Below, piece after piece: positions 17,086-17,922 of a DNA stretch of 17,922 nucleotides; positions within the stretch are counted from its first letter, which is position 1; each line of letters begins with the position of its first letter. The DNA comes from an uncultured Collinsella sp. GTDB taxonomy: Bacteria > Actinomycetota > Coriobacteriia > Coriobacteriales > Coriobacteriaceae. Where the stretch lies: NCBI GenBank assembly GCA_900548075.1, contig URJD01000018.1, forward strand, positions 1 through 17,922. Reading direction: 5' to 3'. The translations under genes were made by a program, and so were the position numbers. Under the pieces are notes generated by a model that was not told where the DNA came from, searched no databases, and saw only the letters and a list, made by a program, of their open reading frames with translations.

Positions 17086-17112
17086 ACAAAAACACGCCGC
17101 TCGGGAGCGGCG
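17086..17112 (-). terminator. Terminator-like hairpin in the leader of the kinase operon
   Basis: CGCCGCTC (17095-17102) and GAGCGGCG (17105-17112) form an 8-bp stem. The minus strand then reads TGTTTTTGTT, directly before the ribosome binding site at about 17078-17084. It lies between the candidate promoter and the gene, so it may be an attenuator or end read-through from recR. Confidence 0.55.
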
Positions 17113-17136
17113 CATTCATTCGAATCCATATTTGAG

Positions 17137-17165
17137 TGTATCAGCGAACCAAAAAGGTTGCGCAA
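17137..17165 (-). promoter_or_regulatory. Candidate promoter of the kinase/FHA operon
   Basis: On the minus strand TTGCGC (17160-17165), 17 nt, GATACA (17137-17142); TACACT (17135-17140) is an alternative -10. The spacer contains AACC-TTTTT-GGTT, and the -35 lies in the palindrome GTTGCGCAAC, both possible regulator sites. Confidence 0.35.
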
Positions 17166-17227
17166 CGAATGGGCAAATTAAGGATGCGAGCGGAAGCATC
17201 CATGCGATAAGCGGACACGAAGCATCT

Positions 17228-17241
17228 TTGTTGCACAACAA
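17228..17241. promoter_or_regulatory. Inverted repeat TTGTTG-CA-CAACAA
   Basis: Perfect 6-bp arms with a 2-nt centre, upstream of the candidate kinase-operon promoter. It looks like a protein binding site rather than an RNA hairpin, because the loop is too short. Confidence 0.35.
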
Positions 17242-17250
17242 ACTCACAGT

Positions 17251-17280
17251 CGCACGGGGAAATTATGACTACCCCGTGCG
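17251..17280 (-). terminator. Hairpin downstream of recR
   Basis: CGCACGGGG (17251-17259) and CCCCGTGCG (17272-17280) are perfect 9-bp arms with a 12-nt loop, 38 nt past the recR stop. The minus strand continues ACTGTGAGTTTGTT, so the T tract is weak. Probably the recR terminator. Confidence 0.55.
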
Positions 17281-17317
17281 TCGCGAGGAAAACATACAGC
17301 AGGAGCAGGCTCGCCAC

Positions 17318-17914
17318 CTAAATCGCACGACGGGCCTCGATGGCGCGGCCAAGTGTAAGCTCGTCGGCATACTCCAGGTCGCCGCCCACGGGCAGGCCGC
17401 TCGCCAGACGCGACACCTCGACGCCCAGCGGCTTGATGGTGCGGGCCAGGTAGCTCGCCGTGGTCTCGCCCTCGATGTTGGGGTTGGTGGCGATGATGAC
17501 CTCATGGATATCCTCGTGGCCCAGACGCGCCAGCAGCTCGCGGATGTGCAACTGCTCGGGACCAATCTTGTCCATGGGGCTGATCACGCCGCCCAGCACA
17601 TGGTACAGGCCATGGTAGCTGCCCGTGCGCTCGATCGCCTGGACGTCGCGCGGCTCGCCCACCACGCAAATGCGGGTGGTATCGCGCATCGGGTCCTGGC
17701 AGATGGAGCACTCGTCGGCCGTGGCGTAGTTAAAGCAACGGCTGCAAAAGTGGACCTCCTGCTTGACCTCCAGGATGGCCTCGGCCAGGCGGCGGGCCTC
17801 CTCGGCATCGGCCTCGAGCAGGTAATAGGCGATGCGCTGGGCCGACTTGGGACCAATGCCCGGCAGACGGCCCAGCTCATCGAGCAGTTTTTGCAGACTG
17901 TGATTCGCACTCAT
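17318..17914 (-). CDS. recR: Recombination protein RecR
   Basis: 198 residues, the normal length. It works with RecO (and RecF) to load RecA at gaps in single-stranded DNA, in the cytoplasm. An N-terminal helix-hairpin-helix (LPGIGPKSAQRIAYYLL, 17-33) is followed by a Cys4 zinc finger (Cys57, Cys60, Cys69, Cys72). Next is a Toprim domain (ICVVGEPRDVQAIERTG, about 82-98, through the region around 140-150), then the Walker-B-like C-terminal ASGLPVGGDLEYADELTL, all typical. The start ATG 17914 is 8 nt from the window edge, so its ribosome binding site is not visible. In many bacteria recR follows dnaX and ybaB, which would lie outside the window. No defect seen. Confidence 0.97.
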   Translation of the reverse strand: MSANHSLQKLLDELGRLPGIGPKSAQRIAYYLLEADAEEARRLAEAILEVKQEVHFCSRCFNYATADECSICQDPMRDTTRICVVGEPRDVQAIERTGSYHGLYHVLGGVISPMDKIGPEQLHIRELLARLGHEDIHEVIIATNPNIEGETTASYLARTIKPLGVEVSRLASGLPVGGDLEYADELTLGRAIEARRAI

Positions 17915-17922
17915 ATATATGC

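Overview
The window looks like chromosomal DNA from a fermentative, high-GC anaerobe of the Coriobacteriia, most likely Collinsella or a close relative. This rests on the GC-rich coding style, a single-chain pyruvate:ferredoxin oxidoreductase, a carbamate kinase, a PTS cellobiose operon with a LicR-type activator, and an actinobacterial-looking kinase/FHA operon. No rRNA, tRNA, CRISPR array, phage gene or complete insertion sequence was seen. Assignment below class level is inference.

Layout: (1) 1-115, the first 38 codons of an APC-family amino acid permease on the minus strand, then a divergent intergenic region. (2) 469-1470, the only clear plus-strand gene, a membrane-anchored C39-like cysteine protease. 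(3) 1471-1923, an intergenic region dense in short palindromic repeats. (4) 1924-7420, a minus-strand beta-glucoside module read as licR-like activator, then EIIA, EIIB, EIIC and GH1 6-phospho-beta-glucosidase. The PTS imports and phosphorylates beta-glucosides such as cellobiose, GH1 hydrolyses them, and the regulator senses PTS phosphorylation through its PRD, EIIB and EIIA domains. (5) 7421-7775, a second repeat-bearing gap. (6) 7776-8738, carbamate kinase, preceded by an AT-rich, hairpin-rich region. (7) 9394-12933, pyruvate:ferredoxin oxidoreductase, ending in a terminator nested inside a 23-bp perfect inverted repeat and beginning with a leader of up to about 280 nt. (8) 13384-17072, a three-gene operon: anchored extracytoplasmic protein, membrane Ser/Thr-kinase-like protein, FHA-domain protein. 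(9) 17318-17914, recR.

The metabolic genes fit one picture: PTS sugar uptake to hexose phosphates, pyruvate oxidised by PFOR to acetyl-CoA and reduced ferredoxin, and extra ATP from carbamoyl phosphate through ArcC. The kinase/FHA operon is the best candidate for an undescribed system. It appears to join an outside-facing domain to a membrane kinase and a phosphothreonine-type reader, and two of its proteins have domains I cannot assign.

At least three families of short palindromic repeats recur in the intergenic gaps. Their presence in several gaps suggests a mobile or REP-like origin, but no transposase is in the window.
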